Shown here: piece after piece, positions 44,394-56,257 of the stretch | Layout of the letters: every line of letters starts with the position of its first letter | Position numbering within the stretch: the stretch's first letter is position 1 | Source of the DNA: Unio delphinus | Lineage: Eukaryota > Mollusca > Bivalvia > Unionida > Unionidae | Direction: 5' to 3' | Assembly: GCA_029339505.1 (NCBI GenBank) | Contig: JAQISU010000022.1 | Coordinates: 17,551,001 to 17,615,000 of the forward strand | DNA length: 64,000 bases | The notes under the pieces: model-generated | Database searches by the model: none | What the model saw: the letters and a program-made list of their open reading frames with translations, nothing else | Told to the model about the DNA's origin: nothing | Position numbers and translations under genes: made by a program

Positions 44394-44645
44394 TTATTAT
44401 TATAGTGACGTGTTAAGGATATACCTGGCTGGCGTGCGGCTGTCAGCAAGGGGTGCAAAACATTCGATGATGCCCGCAGAATGAAAATCGCCGACGCTAG
44501 CGAAAGCAGGTAGGCCTCAACTTAAATAACTGACCAATACTTGTTGCTCAAAGTCATCTGTATGGGATTCATCAGCTACATGAGTGCCCATCAGCAAAGA
44601 GCAGCGCAAGATTGACTTCATCGAGTACACACACATGCATGGTCA
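43952..44645 (+). pseudogene. LINE C-terminus with zinc-finger tail, split by a microsatellite
   Basis: The plus strand reads RNINLSTKVYKAVVLTSLVYG, then KKHIKQLEILHTRAL, the C-terminal RT region of a common mollusc LINE. After the (cat)n(tta)n block at 44306-44403 the homology resumes (about 44405-44510: 'W(R)AAVSKGVKTFDDARRMKIAD'-like). A decayed C2H2-like finger ends it (C...C...GFISYMSAHQQ). Several stops show it is dead. Confidence 0.65.
44306..44403. repeat. (CAT)n(TTA)n microsatellite inside LINE coding sequence
   Basis: About 12 cat units followed by about 20 tta units with one change. Confidence 0.95.
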
Positions 44646-44646
44646 A

Positions 44647-44649
<3 letters not shown>

Positions 44650-44708
<59 letters not shown>
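44650..44708. repeat. (TA)n microsatellite
   Basis: About 29 TA units directly downstream of the LINE tail. Confidence 0.95.
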
Positions 44709-44714
<6 letters not shown>

Positions 44715-45500
44715 TAATAACAAAAGTAAGGTCTAAAAATGAAAGTGTTATTATTTATTTTTATGTCTACTTTCCATGTCATTTTTACCGCGGTCATAAT
44801 ATGATTTTGTACTAATAATATGACATTAATTTGACCAATAAGAATTAAACATATTATCACATGATCACAGCTTTTATTCAGAAGCGAAATATGATTAAAT
44901 AAAATATAAAAATAGTTCCTATTTCAGCGAAAATTCTACATTTTAAATTTGTTCTCAGCTGGAGCATGTGATTTCCTAGCGCAGGAATATACACTGTAGG
45001 TGATTGGTTTCAATGCCATGATTCAAATTTTCCACGAGAAGCAAGTAATACATATTAAATCTGACACTTTATTTGTCTCTAATATATTTAGTAATTTAAA
45101 ATAAAATTTCCCGCAGCCATTTCAAATTGAAATAAGTCGGCTACGTTATCTAGATGTAATTACATTACACCGGCTAAGCCTTGGAAGATGTCTTCAAAAG
45201 AACCAATTCATTAATCTCCATTGGCAACTCCTGTTCTGAAATGAAAGTGGATACATAAATCAGTCAGCTACGAAAACAAGTTCAATTTTTATTTTAAAAT
45301 GAGCGTTGTTGTCATGGTCATGATGGGACTAGTGAATTAAGAAATAAACAACTTTGTTTTAATTTGTAAGGTAAAATAATTGATTTTCGTCAGAACATGT
45401 TAGCAGTACGTGATTCTGACTTGATCACGTTAACCCCGTCAAGTTCGCAAGTTGTGAATTTTCGTAACTGCGTTTTATAACATGATATAACCTTTGTTTT
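44709..45500. other. No gene seen
   Basis: AT-rich. It may include the unrecognised 5' part of the LTR that ends at 46002. Confidence 0.4.
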
Positions 45501-46008
45501 ATTGAAATATTATCAATTATGGGCATTTAATTTACACAGGAAAGTGTCTGTTGTAGCTAGTTTCAGACTCGTGTGAGTTTCAAAGACTAGTTTGTTTTTG
45601 TGGAAATATTTTTTATGTGCTCATACAGAATTTGTGGACAAATACAGTTTATCAAAATATTATTCGTATTTCCAACACTGGAGTGTTAAATCTTGTGTTT
45701 CTACGAGGAACTGGAGATAAACACAGTATTGTCTATATTGTCAATAGAATGCATAATCGCTTTCCATCTTCGATATTCAATCAGGAATCAATGTTTAATT
45801 TATTAGAGCATTTCATTACTATGACTTTTATAATTCAACTCGTGGATTATTCTTGGATTATTTTTTTATTTGATTCTTAAAACTTAATTTTTTTTTCCAT
45901 TTTTAAAGTCTTTTTCCAGGGAATAAATTATTAGTTGAATTTTACAAAGCTTGTTGTTTTCACATTTTCTGTTTTACTGTTTATTAGCCAAAACACGTAA
46001 CAAAGAAT

Positions 46009-46025
46009 TGGTGGCTCGTCTGGGA
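46009..46025 (+). other. Primer-binding site of the LTR element
   Basis: tggtggctcgtctggga begins six bases after the LTR end. It resembles the tgggggctcgtccgggat site used with tRNA-Pro. Confidence 0.65.
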
Positions 46026-47189
46026 TAGTTGAATTTTCGCTAAGATATTTATGTTAGTTTTGTGTTTTTTGGAGTGTGAATTCCCCTTGCTTCTAAAACA
46101 TTTCCCAAGTGACATCGACAAGCTTGTTTTAAAATGTCATCAAAAGATACGATCTTGCCGAAGCGAAAGATTCCTTAAGGAAACGATACATAAGAAATAT
46201 TTTTGTTTTAGTATAAACTATTGTTCTGGATAAACGTGAATTGGCTTTGATTAGTAAGCCTGTATTAGATTTGGGTCTAAATGTTAAAGAATGAAAACAT
46301 TTAAAACAAATGCAAAGGGTGACAAACGACAATCACTTGTCGTTAAACAGGAAAAAATAATGAGATCTTTATATTTCAAAAGGCCATTACTGAAATTGAA
46401 GCCTCTGAAGCAGCTTTCTGCTATTTCATTAGAAATGGAATTCTTATTAGAAATTGGAGACCTCCCGAGATATATGCTGGTGATGAGTGGTCAGTGAACT
46501 ATCAAACTGTAGTTCCAAAACCTTACAATCAGGAAATACTTAGTCAGGCCCATGCACCTACTTTGGCTGGTCATTTAGGGATTAATACGACTTACCAGAA
46601 AATCAAGACTCACTTGCATTGGCCAAAATATACTGTAGATACTGTCATACTTGTCAAATGGTAGAAACACCCAATCAGAAGATACCTAAGGCTCATCCGC
46701 AACCTATTCATGCATATGACGATACAATAGTAGAATAATGGTAGATTGTGTTTATTCCGTACCTAAGACCAATTCAGGTGTGCGTCAACAGGGTTCCCAG
46801 AGGCAATTACTTTGAGGAATATAAAATCTAAAACAATAGTAAGTGTTTTGATAGCGTTTTTACTCAGTTTAGCTTTCCCAAATGAAGGCTCAAACATTTA
46901 TGTCAGGAATTTTCTAGCAAGCTATGTACGAATAGGGATACTAAATCAAATCTTATGTTCATCACCCTGAGAGCCTAGGACATAAGAAAGATATCATTAG
47001 ACTTTCAAAAATATGATTCGATCATATTGTTTTGATACAGGTAAAAACTAGGATGAAGGCATTCATTTATTATCATTTGTTGTTAGAAAATCAGTTAAAT
47101 AATCTCTAAGTTTTAGTCCTTTTGAACTGATTTTTGGACACACTGTGTGTGGACTATTGCAGTTATGGAAAGAGAAACTTTATTACTGA

Positions 47190-47565
47190 TGGAGGTGCAG
47201 AGGGTGCAAGTTGCACCAGGCTCCGTTTTAGGGGGGGGGGGGGGGGGCTCCGGAAGAAAACTAAGCTACTAACTGTTAGTAACAGTTTTGATGTGGTTGC
47301 TGCAGTTAAAATTTATTATCCTTAAATTGTCTTTCTATGATGACTGTATTATTATGCTGTATTCTGTATTGACTAATGTTTTCCTATGTTTCAGTGACAT
47401 TGGGAGCGTAAAATTTATACCTTGTCCCCGGGCGCCAAATATTCTCCGCTACGGTGAGGGGGGGGGGGTGGGGGGGCGGTCTGTGTGTGTGTGTGGGGGG
47501 GCGAAAATTATGAACCTTGCACCGGGAGCCGAACACCCTCTCTACGCCACTGGCCAAGTAGTATG
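47190..47565. mobile_element. Insertion with G-rich core, hAT-MITE-like right end
   Basis: It splits integrase homology between FGHTV and YIVERKVN. The right end ...ctacgccactg (47541-47551) resembles the cagNggcgtag ends of the MITE at 38619. The left end (cagagggtgc, about 47199) is poor and no duplication is visible. The inside has two G-runs and a GT run. Some integrase sequence is also deleted. Confidence 0.45.
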
Positions 47566-47683
47566 GTCTTACATAGTTGAGAGGAAGGTAAATGATTTAA
47601 ATTACATCATAAATACTCCTGGGAGGCGAAAATAAAGACGACTTTGTCACATAAACATGTTAATGGAAAGAGATTGCCACGAC

Positions 47684-47808
47684 AATCATGCAATTCCTTT
47701 CGTTGTACATGTCCCACTCATTGAAGATTTAAGTGAAGGAATATCCAATCATGCAATTCCTTTCGTTGTACATGTCCCACTCATTCAAGATTGAAGTGAA
47801 GGAATATC
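47684..47808. repeat. Tandem duplication, about 63-bp unit
   Basis: caatcatgcaattcctttcg plus about 42 bp occurs at 47684 and again at 47747, within the LTR relic between integrase and RT linker. Confidence 0.85.
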
Positions 47809-48099
47809 ATCGGAGTCTACTGATATTGGAGTAACAAATCTTCAGAATTTAGAAATTATGAAAGATCTGGACAAGAAACTACCTATTTGCAAGAGCGAGA
47901 ACGAAATGAACACAAACAGTTATTAATTGAATATGAGCACTTATTACCCTAACTTCCTACAAGGACAAACACATTTTTCTATGATGATGAAATTGTAACT
48001 TCCAAACATTTGTGCAACAGCACATGTACACAATTAACCTTCTCAAACAGGAATAGCTGAAGGTAAAAAAAAATGAAACTGGAGCCTAAACACGTAACA

Positions 48100-48945
48100 C
48101 ATAAAATCTTGCTCACCAAATCGAGTAAAGTACAGATTGGAATTTTTCTTTCATGTATTAATTGTGGCACTACCCTTACTCACACAATTATTTGATATGT
48201 GTATAAACATAACTTTAAAGAAAAAAATAAAGGTCTACACGAAATTATTATAAGAATAAACTCAGTGAAAAGCAATATGCAATAAGATTAACACAGTATC
48301 ATCTAGGCAGGTTTCTTAGGACATTAGATTTTCACGACCAGCCATTCTAGAGATAGAATTATTAATTTGCCTTCTCACCCACAACAAAGCCTTATATATC
48401 AAGCCTTTAAAATACCTTTACATGTTTAGTAATAGAAAAATGTAGATAGACCTTGCATCTTTTTCTTGTTTTAATTATCTTTTGTTTCAAACAAAATAAG
48501 TTTTTAACACAAGTTAATTTTCATACTTTAAAATCTACCGTTTCTGAAATACTACCACCCGAAGCAACTTCCTTAATAGCCTAATAGGAAATACGCCACT
48601 GATTTATTCAATGAACCACAAGAGATGCATTATTTGAGGTCTGCCGGTGTAGTTTTGTTCCCACTAAGGTTATGGCAACCATTTAATAATCATGTTTACT
48701 AGTGAAAACATTCCAGTCACGATCAGTAGGAACTTAATTAAACATACCTCTGTCCTTTATTTGTCTCACGGAACAACTGAAAAAAAAAAACAACAAGAAA
48801 ACAATAATACTGAAACAAACATCCAAAAATGGGGGAAACAAAATCAACTCGTCAGAAATTTGGATTTCGGACAAAAGTAAACAAAGATCTGAGTGATTCC
48901 ATTATAGTTGTTAAAATTAAGATTTCTTTGTATTATATATTTTAG
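48100..48945. other. No gene seen
   Basis: AT-rich sequence; nothing recognisable. Confidence 0.4.
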
Positions 48946-48948
48946 ACA

Positions 48949-48949
48949 A

Positions 48950-49014
<65 letters not shown>

Positions 49015-49560
49015 CTTTGTATAGCGCCTAATCTTTAGAAGCTCTAAGCGGTTTACAACATATATAATGATATGACTAAAGAAAACAAAAAACAAAACAC
49101 TATGAAATTGGAAAACATTTTTAAAAAATGTTGAAAATATTGAAGGTAGTAAATATTATTAGGTCTTTATTGTATTCTTGCAGTATAAAAAAGGTGCGTT
49201 TTAAGAGCACTCTTGAATAGGATCACTGTGTCCTTGTGTCTAATTTCAATGGGCAATGCATTCCACGTTGCTGGGCCCTGGTCCATATGACTTCGTTTTC
49301 ATAGTGGGGATAATGTGTATACGATTGTCAGAAGATGAGCGTAAGTATCTTGGCAGTGTATACAGATGGGTGAGGCCAGTAGGTGTGTTGGACTGGAGTT
49401 CGTCAGAGAAACGTAGCACAGAGAACAAATTTTGTGTTTGAATGGATAGTCAGTGTAGGGTATAGAGCAGCGGGGAGGTGTGCTCTGATGGCGGTACTCT
49501 AAGGATGATCCAAGCAGCTGTATTGTGAAGTTCTTTTGTTATTCATTCTATGATGATGAG
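48949..49560. repeat. Dispersed repeat with (AAT)n and 'tatagcgcc' head
   Basis: (aat)n at 48949-49012 is followed by gactttgtatagcgcctaat, then cggtttacaa. About 200 bp on lies gcattccacgttgctgggcc with downstream text I recognise as a family common in aquatic invertebrate and fish genomes. Its class is unknown to me. The ORFs on it are not genes. Confidence 0.45.
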
Positions 49561-50430
49561 ATTAACGGCTTCATTTCTACGTCGATAAACAAGAAGTTCC
49601 GAATTTCACAATTAATAAGGACGGTGACTTTATGCATCCAAAAATTAAGAGACTTTTATCTTTGTTAACACAATTAATGAATGGGTTATTATAGTAAGCA
49701 TTGATGGGGTAGTGATATGTTGTTCCACAGGTAAACAAACATCATCTGCATCATCTTGTTCTTAAAAATACTCTTTTTAATTTCTAAATAATTTCCGCAA
49801 TAACCTCTTATGATATAGTTTATCTAATGTGTTGACGATGTGCGTTGACATGTTTAGTACTGGCACACCACGAATCCCATACATGGTCGGTCCTGATCAA
49901 AAATGGAATCTTCCATTACTTAAGGACCAGCATGGCGGATTACAAAAATACACCATTCCATTTTCAGCATGTGTCGAATGAATGATATTGCTCTGTATGT
50001 TGATGCAATTGGTGTTGAAATAATTCGTGATTGAAACAAAGTCGGTAATGGTAGCTACATTTAGCTACATTTAGAAACGTTTACTTTAAAAGCTCAATCA
50101 GTTATCGATGCGGATATTTTATGCATTGATGAGTTTAACATACTATGATCACCTTGACCTTCATGGGTTCCATAATGGCTATTTCAATATGCCCGTTACA
50201 GTATGATACCATCATGGTGTCGACAATCCTTCAGGGCTTCCTTAGTTTGTCACTCGTTATAATACAAAACTGTTCCACTTGTGACATATTTACTCATATC
50301 TACTACTCAAAACCGTAGATATAATCGGTTTACTCGTGTGTTAAACGATTGAGAGATTTTGTTATTACTGTAAAACCTAATTTAAAAATTGATTCACAAT
50401 GGGAAAATTGCAATACCACTGCAATTACTG
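49561..50430. other. No gene seen
   Basis: Unique AT-rich sequence. Confidence 0.4.
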
Positions 50431-50436
50431 CCACTA

Positions 50437-50437
<1 letters not shown>

Positions 50438-50495
<58 letters not shown>

Positions 50496-50553
50496 CAATG
50501 TAATATTATTATCAATGTATTATATCATTATTGTTATTATTATTAGTGTATTT

Positions 50554-50593
<40 letters not shown>

Positions 50594-50643
50594 ATTGTTA
50601 TTATATCATTATTATTGTTATTATTTTTAGTGTATTTTCATTA

Positions 50644-50695
<52 letters not shown>

Positions 50696-50820
50696 GTAGT
50701 ATTAGTAGTAGTATTTATTAGTAGTATTATTTATTATTAGTAGTAGTATTAGTATTAATGTACTATTATTATTAATGTATTATTATTATTATTATTATTA
50801 ATATTATTATTATTATTAGC
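50438..50820. repeat. Compound (TTA)n microsatellite tract
   Basis: Several long (att)n blocks separated by aatgtatt/gtgtattttc words, ending in tag and gca units. The poly-Ile and poly-Tyr ORFs at 50349-50721 are artefacts. Confidence 0.95.
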
Positions 50821-50905
50821 AGCAGCAGCAGCAGAAGCAGCAATAGTAGTAGTATTCACGGTTTGACATTGTTTCTTCGCTTTATGTGAGATTTATAAAA
50901 CATAC

Positions 50906-53900
50906 CTGACGCTGCCCCTTGTGCTAAAAAATAAAACAATAAAGTTAGGATTTCTGTGAAATCTTCATAATGTGAATGAAACAAGCTATATATTAGTACA
51001 GAAAACCAATTTTAAAAAATACATATAAGAATATAGAAATGACAACATTTACAATTGTAGCTTACATTGGCCATTTATCACAGAATATGGCATACACGTG
51101 TTAACTTTTTATTAGCAGAGAATGTATCACCGTGTACTTTGTTGTATAGATTGTATGAAGTTAAAAACAAAGCATTAGTGGCAGTGCAAGAAGCTTTTCG
51201 TTAACCCCAGTGCATAAAAGAAGAAAGGTTATCATCTGTACCTGCTTTTTAACGTGACTGAACTATTTTGTTCAGGGTTGAATTGTATTTGGATTGAACC
51301 GTCCTTTTTACTAGAAGTTTATTTATTTCAACAGCGTTGACCATTGACACTACAAACGCCTCAACATTGATCATCATGTGTTTAGGGGTGGCTGAGTGGG
51401 TGTTCGTTTTATATTTTACGGGAGGGTGGGGTGGGTGGAGAGGAGTTGGTATACGGAGACTTTAAGAATTTATTTTTCAACAAAAGAAAATTTTCTTTCT
51501 TAAATAAAAGTACTTAACTGTTGCTAGATAATGAAAGGTATAAATATACAGTTGAATGGCTAATATTGGAAATCAGTTTAAATAATGACGTTAATTCCTT
51601 TTCTTATTTCGTCTACTGCAAATTACTGACTTCATCTTTACTAACGATACTGATTATCACATCACTTAAAATACATTTGTCATGTGTAGAAATTATTGGG
51701 TCTATCATGTTAGCGTTCAAGAAAAGTATTTGCATCAGATTTGAAGCGAAAGTTGCAGAACAGGATTACGTATGATCTGCGGAATAGAAAAGGATTACCA
51801 CGACCTTAAACACCTAACTTATTAATATTTTGGAATTGTTATCATCAATTGATAATTGAATTATAATTTCTGAAATGTTATGTGTACATAGGCGGGAGGG
51901 CAAACAATATTACTTACTGCCTCCTATTTCAGACGTCCCCGACAAAGTGCCAATCATGGAAGATACGTTTTCCTGCCTTTGGTCAGACGTTTGAAGAACA
52001 ACCAAATTTGGCTGGCCACTAGGTATCGGTGATCTAACCACCGGACCCGCAGCACTGTTGCCAGAGCCAGAATCACTCCTTCTAACTGAAATCACGGACA
52101 CGAAAATTCCCATAAGTACTACAAGTTTCTGTTAGCTGTAGGCACGCAATTTACCGCGCTTGAGATGCGCTTGGATTTGGAAAAGATGGCAATGGCACAA
52201 GCGCGCCCTGTTAATGTTAACAAGCAGACAAAAGTGTCGTTGTGATCCGTACTTCTAAGGTCTCTGTGATCGGATTCACAAATAGTGTTTACATAAAGCG
52301 TTTGTCTATGTTTTTGTTGTTCACCCAAACAGCGAATATTTCATCCAGAAACCGTACTTTCATTATGTGTAAAACGTACGAAATTGAATTTAAAAAAAAT
52401 TATGAAATTAAATCAAATCTTAAAACTATTGCCCTATACACGAACGTTGATGCAAAACTGAAAAGTATAGTCATGTGTTGAGGGTATGGTGCATTAAAGA
52501 AAGCGACGTTTGTGTGCAGCTATTCTACGTCTTTATTGAAATAATGGAACCAGAAACGATACATTGCAACAATATATTTTGGATACGTCTCTAGCAATTC
52601 CAGAAAGTTGTGCTAGGTGGTAGCATTTGTGTTTGTAGCGGCAGCTCTAAGACTTTGTTTGGTCGTATCATGCTAGGGAAATGAAAGTTGATTGATTTTC
52701 CCAAGGTCCCACCGAGGGAGTCGACTGAGGTAGACATGCGAGTATCAAATCTTTGATCCAAAATAAAGCGTGCATTTCATACAGTCATGCAAAAGTCAGT
52801 CACAGCCAGATATCTCTAGACCGTCCATGTGTATGGTTACAAAATGGACACATGTTGTCTTTGTCACATGTGATGAGAACGCAGACTATTCTGAAGCGTA
52901 TCCATGATAAAGCAGCATGTACAGACCCTTTACCCAGTTCGCAACCATTATAATGACATATTCTCAGTCGGATTTCCGGATTCATCCTCCATTAGCTATG
53001 TCAAACAATAAAGCAGACCAGTCCAACTGGTAAAGTCCACAATTATTATGATGTTCTGTATTATATCTATCACATTATTAAAATGGATTTCTTGAGTTTC
53101 TGTTTTAAGGTATACGACTGAGCAGTAAGAATAATAAAAATGCAAATATAAACAGTGTTTTTCTTTATAAAAAAGATATTGTTTCGGCTGGACATGGTCT
53201 GATGCACATCAAACTGTGCAAACAAGCATTATGATTAAGTACGATCAACAAGCGTTGCGCAAAAAGCATAACAAATAGAAACATACATTCTTCCGTAATA
53301 AAAAGAAAACATTTTTCAAAGATTAATGCAGCGATGCAGAGCAATAAGATGTTTTATATAGTACGCGGAGGTTTGACCACAGGTGGTTTGACCATAGGTG
53401 GTTTGACCATAGGTGGTTTGTCCACAGCGGGGGTTTGACCATAGGTGGTTTGACCACAGGGGGTTTGACCATAATATGAAAAGACTATGATAAGTTGTTG
53501 GAGCATTAGATGTAAGTATATTTGGGGATTAAAGTGAGGGATTAAAAGTTGCGTAAAGCATATCTTCAGGGATTATAAGATTAAGTTGCGGCATTTAATT
53601 CACTAAAATTTGTATAGTTGAAGGATTATAAGTTGCGTAATGTATATCTTAACGTTATCAAGGGATTATATTTGCCTACTATTGCACATCTGTCATTTAG
53701 TTAACCATAAAACTGTTATTCCATTAACTATAATATTTGCATGACATTAATGTTTTGATTTGATTTTATCATTTATATGCCATATGTATTTTATAGGAAT
53801 GAGTGTAATTTTCTAGAAGATCTACAGCCTTAATTTGTGAAACGTTGGACTTGTTGCCTAATTTGTGTTCATTTTCTGTTTAATAATAAATCGAGTAGGC

Positions 53901-56164
53901 CTGGCACCAGCCTTTTATATGGACAGAAAAACAAGCTGTTATTGACTTTTATTTATTACATGTTAATTACTAATTAGCATTCACTTATTGGCAACTCAAA
54001 GGAAACTTGTCACATAAAATTTCATTAATTGAACCATAATTTTAAACTATAAATAACAGTTTATTATTATTATTATTATAAAAACCACATGTGGACAAAC
54101 CACCTATGGACAAAACCACGGTGGTCAAACCCCCGCTGTGGACAAACCACCTATGGTCAAACCACCTATGGTCAAAGCACCTGTGGTCAAAGCACCTAGA
54201 ACCGTTTTATATATACTTGTATTGCGCTTCCTGTACAAATGCAACTGTTGACAGCATCCAATATTTTTCTTTTCATTGGGCTGTGTCATACACAAAATAG
54301 GCACCGTAATGCGAGCCCTTGACCCAGTCAGCTTCTTGGCACGTATTATGACGTCACAACAAGTAAACACGTAATGTTAAACCACTTTATACGGAATAAA
54401 GTCACAAATATTCTTTATAATAAAAAGTACTCCTTTTCATAGACTTGCAAAATCTTTCTTATTGTTAAAAATGAATTATTTACCATTTATATTTTATTTT
54501 AAAAGGTACAGAATAAAGATAATATAGTAGTACTTGCTCTATTGTATATTGTGTTGTCGCCTAACGCATTCTATAATCTTGATCAACATACCAAAAGTAT
54601 GCACGAAATAAAATGAATGCATATTTTTCCTAATAAAATAGTGACAGAATAAATGACAATTAAAAATGCGGAAGAAAGAACTTCATAACTTCAAATTAAA
54701 ACTTTCCAAAAATAAACTAGGTCTAGCTAAAACGTTTTGAAACGAAATGAAATGGAAAACTTATTTAACCATTGCAAAAGAAATGCATTATTTGCCTCGT
54801 TCACAAATGCATAAATGTCGATTTCCGGTTCTATATGATGAAAACCACAAACGACCCATGCCGGTCATATCGTACAATTATGTTGTTATATTTTACTAGT
54901 ATTTTCGATCTTTAAATAGTTTTTAAAAATGCATGCAGGTTCATAACGTTATATTGTTTACATCATATACTGCTACTTTTCGACATAAACAATATATGAC
55001 ATTCCTGCTTCCTAACGAGTACCAATGGACGTCATTCTACCTGTATTATACATACTACCAATGATCAGGTCCGGATTAAGGAGGTTAGTCACACAGGGGC
55101 CACGGGCCACATGGTTTGACGAGGATAAAATTGCATGTTTTAAAATAAAGATATATAAGTAATAACGTCCTAATAATACGCCTAACATCGTAAGAATAAT
55201 TATAAAGATGACCATGACAATTTAAAGATTAAGTATCCCCCCATCCCTACCCTCCCCCCAACAACAACCCTTCCATAAAGCTGAGCTTTAATTCTATCCT
55301 GTCAAGAATGCATGCATCGATGCGACAAGATGGTTTCTCTGTATCCATGGTTATGATTATTTTGATCTTATATTTATTTTGCAAACATGCAATTTCTGAT
55401 ATAACACAGAGCAGAGAATACGACCATAGAATGTTATTGCAGAAAGTTGACAACATACACAGGAATATCTAACGTCATACTATTTGGGAGAAATAAACTG
55501 GGACCCCGGGTGGCCGAGTGTACTATATAGCGAACGCATGTAATGATCACTATCATCTCACCTCTGTCCGCGTGGATCAAGGTCTTGGGCTCGGCCAATG
55601 TGCGTATGTGAGAAAACTTATGAGCAGCATCCCGTGGGTCGGTGGATTTTATCGGGATTTTCCCGTGTTCTTCCTCCGACAGTTATACTGGCTGCCACGC
55701 AGAGACTATCATGTGCTGAAAAGTGGCGTTAAAGGACTAATAGTACTGTCTGAATTATTAAATAAAGAAAATCTACCATTTTAATTTCCACTGTGCAGAT
55801 TTATAATATTTGAAATTATAATTATAAATAGCAGGTGGCACAAAAACATAATATAATGCTGTAATTTCGTGTTTACCGGCATATGGAGGATGTTGGCGGC
55901 GGCAGATCCGTGTCTACCATATAAAAACAAGTGTTCTTACAGGAGTATGTTAAGGCACTATGATTCATGCTGAGAATAGAATATAACTAAAATCAGTTAT
56001 ATGTGTGTATGTGTATGCGCACGAGCAAGACTCTCTCTCTCTCTGTTCGCATGTGCTATTGATATGAAGTAATATACCAGTGTCTGTTATATAAATATCT
56101 TGACAATAAATTTCTAAAAAAGCTGAACCTCTGTCGACCAAGGCATAAAACATTACCGTATATG

Positions 56165-56257
<93 letters not shown>

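Larger units (their letters stand above)
46400..47985 (+). pseudogene. Integrase followed by RT linker (IN upstream of RT)
   Basis: In order, across several frames: AHAPTLAGHLGINTTYQKIK and THLHWP (zinc-binding region, 46538-46625); CASTGFPEAITLRNIKSKTI (46785-46845, core); FKNMIRSYCFDTG (47007-47040); SFSPFELIFGHTV (47112-47150); and after an insertion YIVERKVNDLNYIINTPGRR (47570-47630), the integrase C-terminus. Next comes NLQNLEIMKDLDKKL and a decayed 'EYEHLLP-LPTRTN' (47840-47985), the segment that precedes RT in this group. So integrase lies before RT. Frameshifts and stops are many. Confidence 0.75.
45500..48099 (+). mobile_element. Gmr1-like LTR retrotransposon relic
   Basis: The 5' LTR ends ...cacgtaaca at 46002 (its start is unclear). 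A tggtggctcgtctggga primer-binding site (46009-46025) follows, similar to tRNA-Pro/Glu-type sites. A gag-start remnant lies near 46133, then integrase, then the linker before RT. A second LTR-end copy, gagcctaaacacgtaaca, ends at 48099. RT and RNase H are missing. It is interrupted at about 47190-47565 by another insertion. Confidence 0.7.

Noticed and set aside
50349..50721. Poly-Tyr and poly-Ile ORFs
   Set aside because: Encoded by (tta)n microsatellite.
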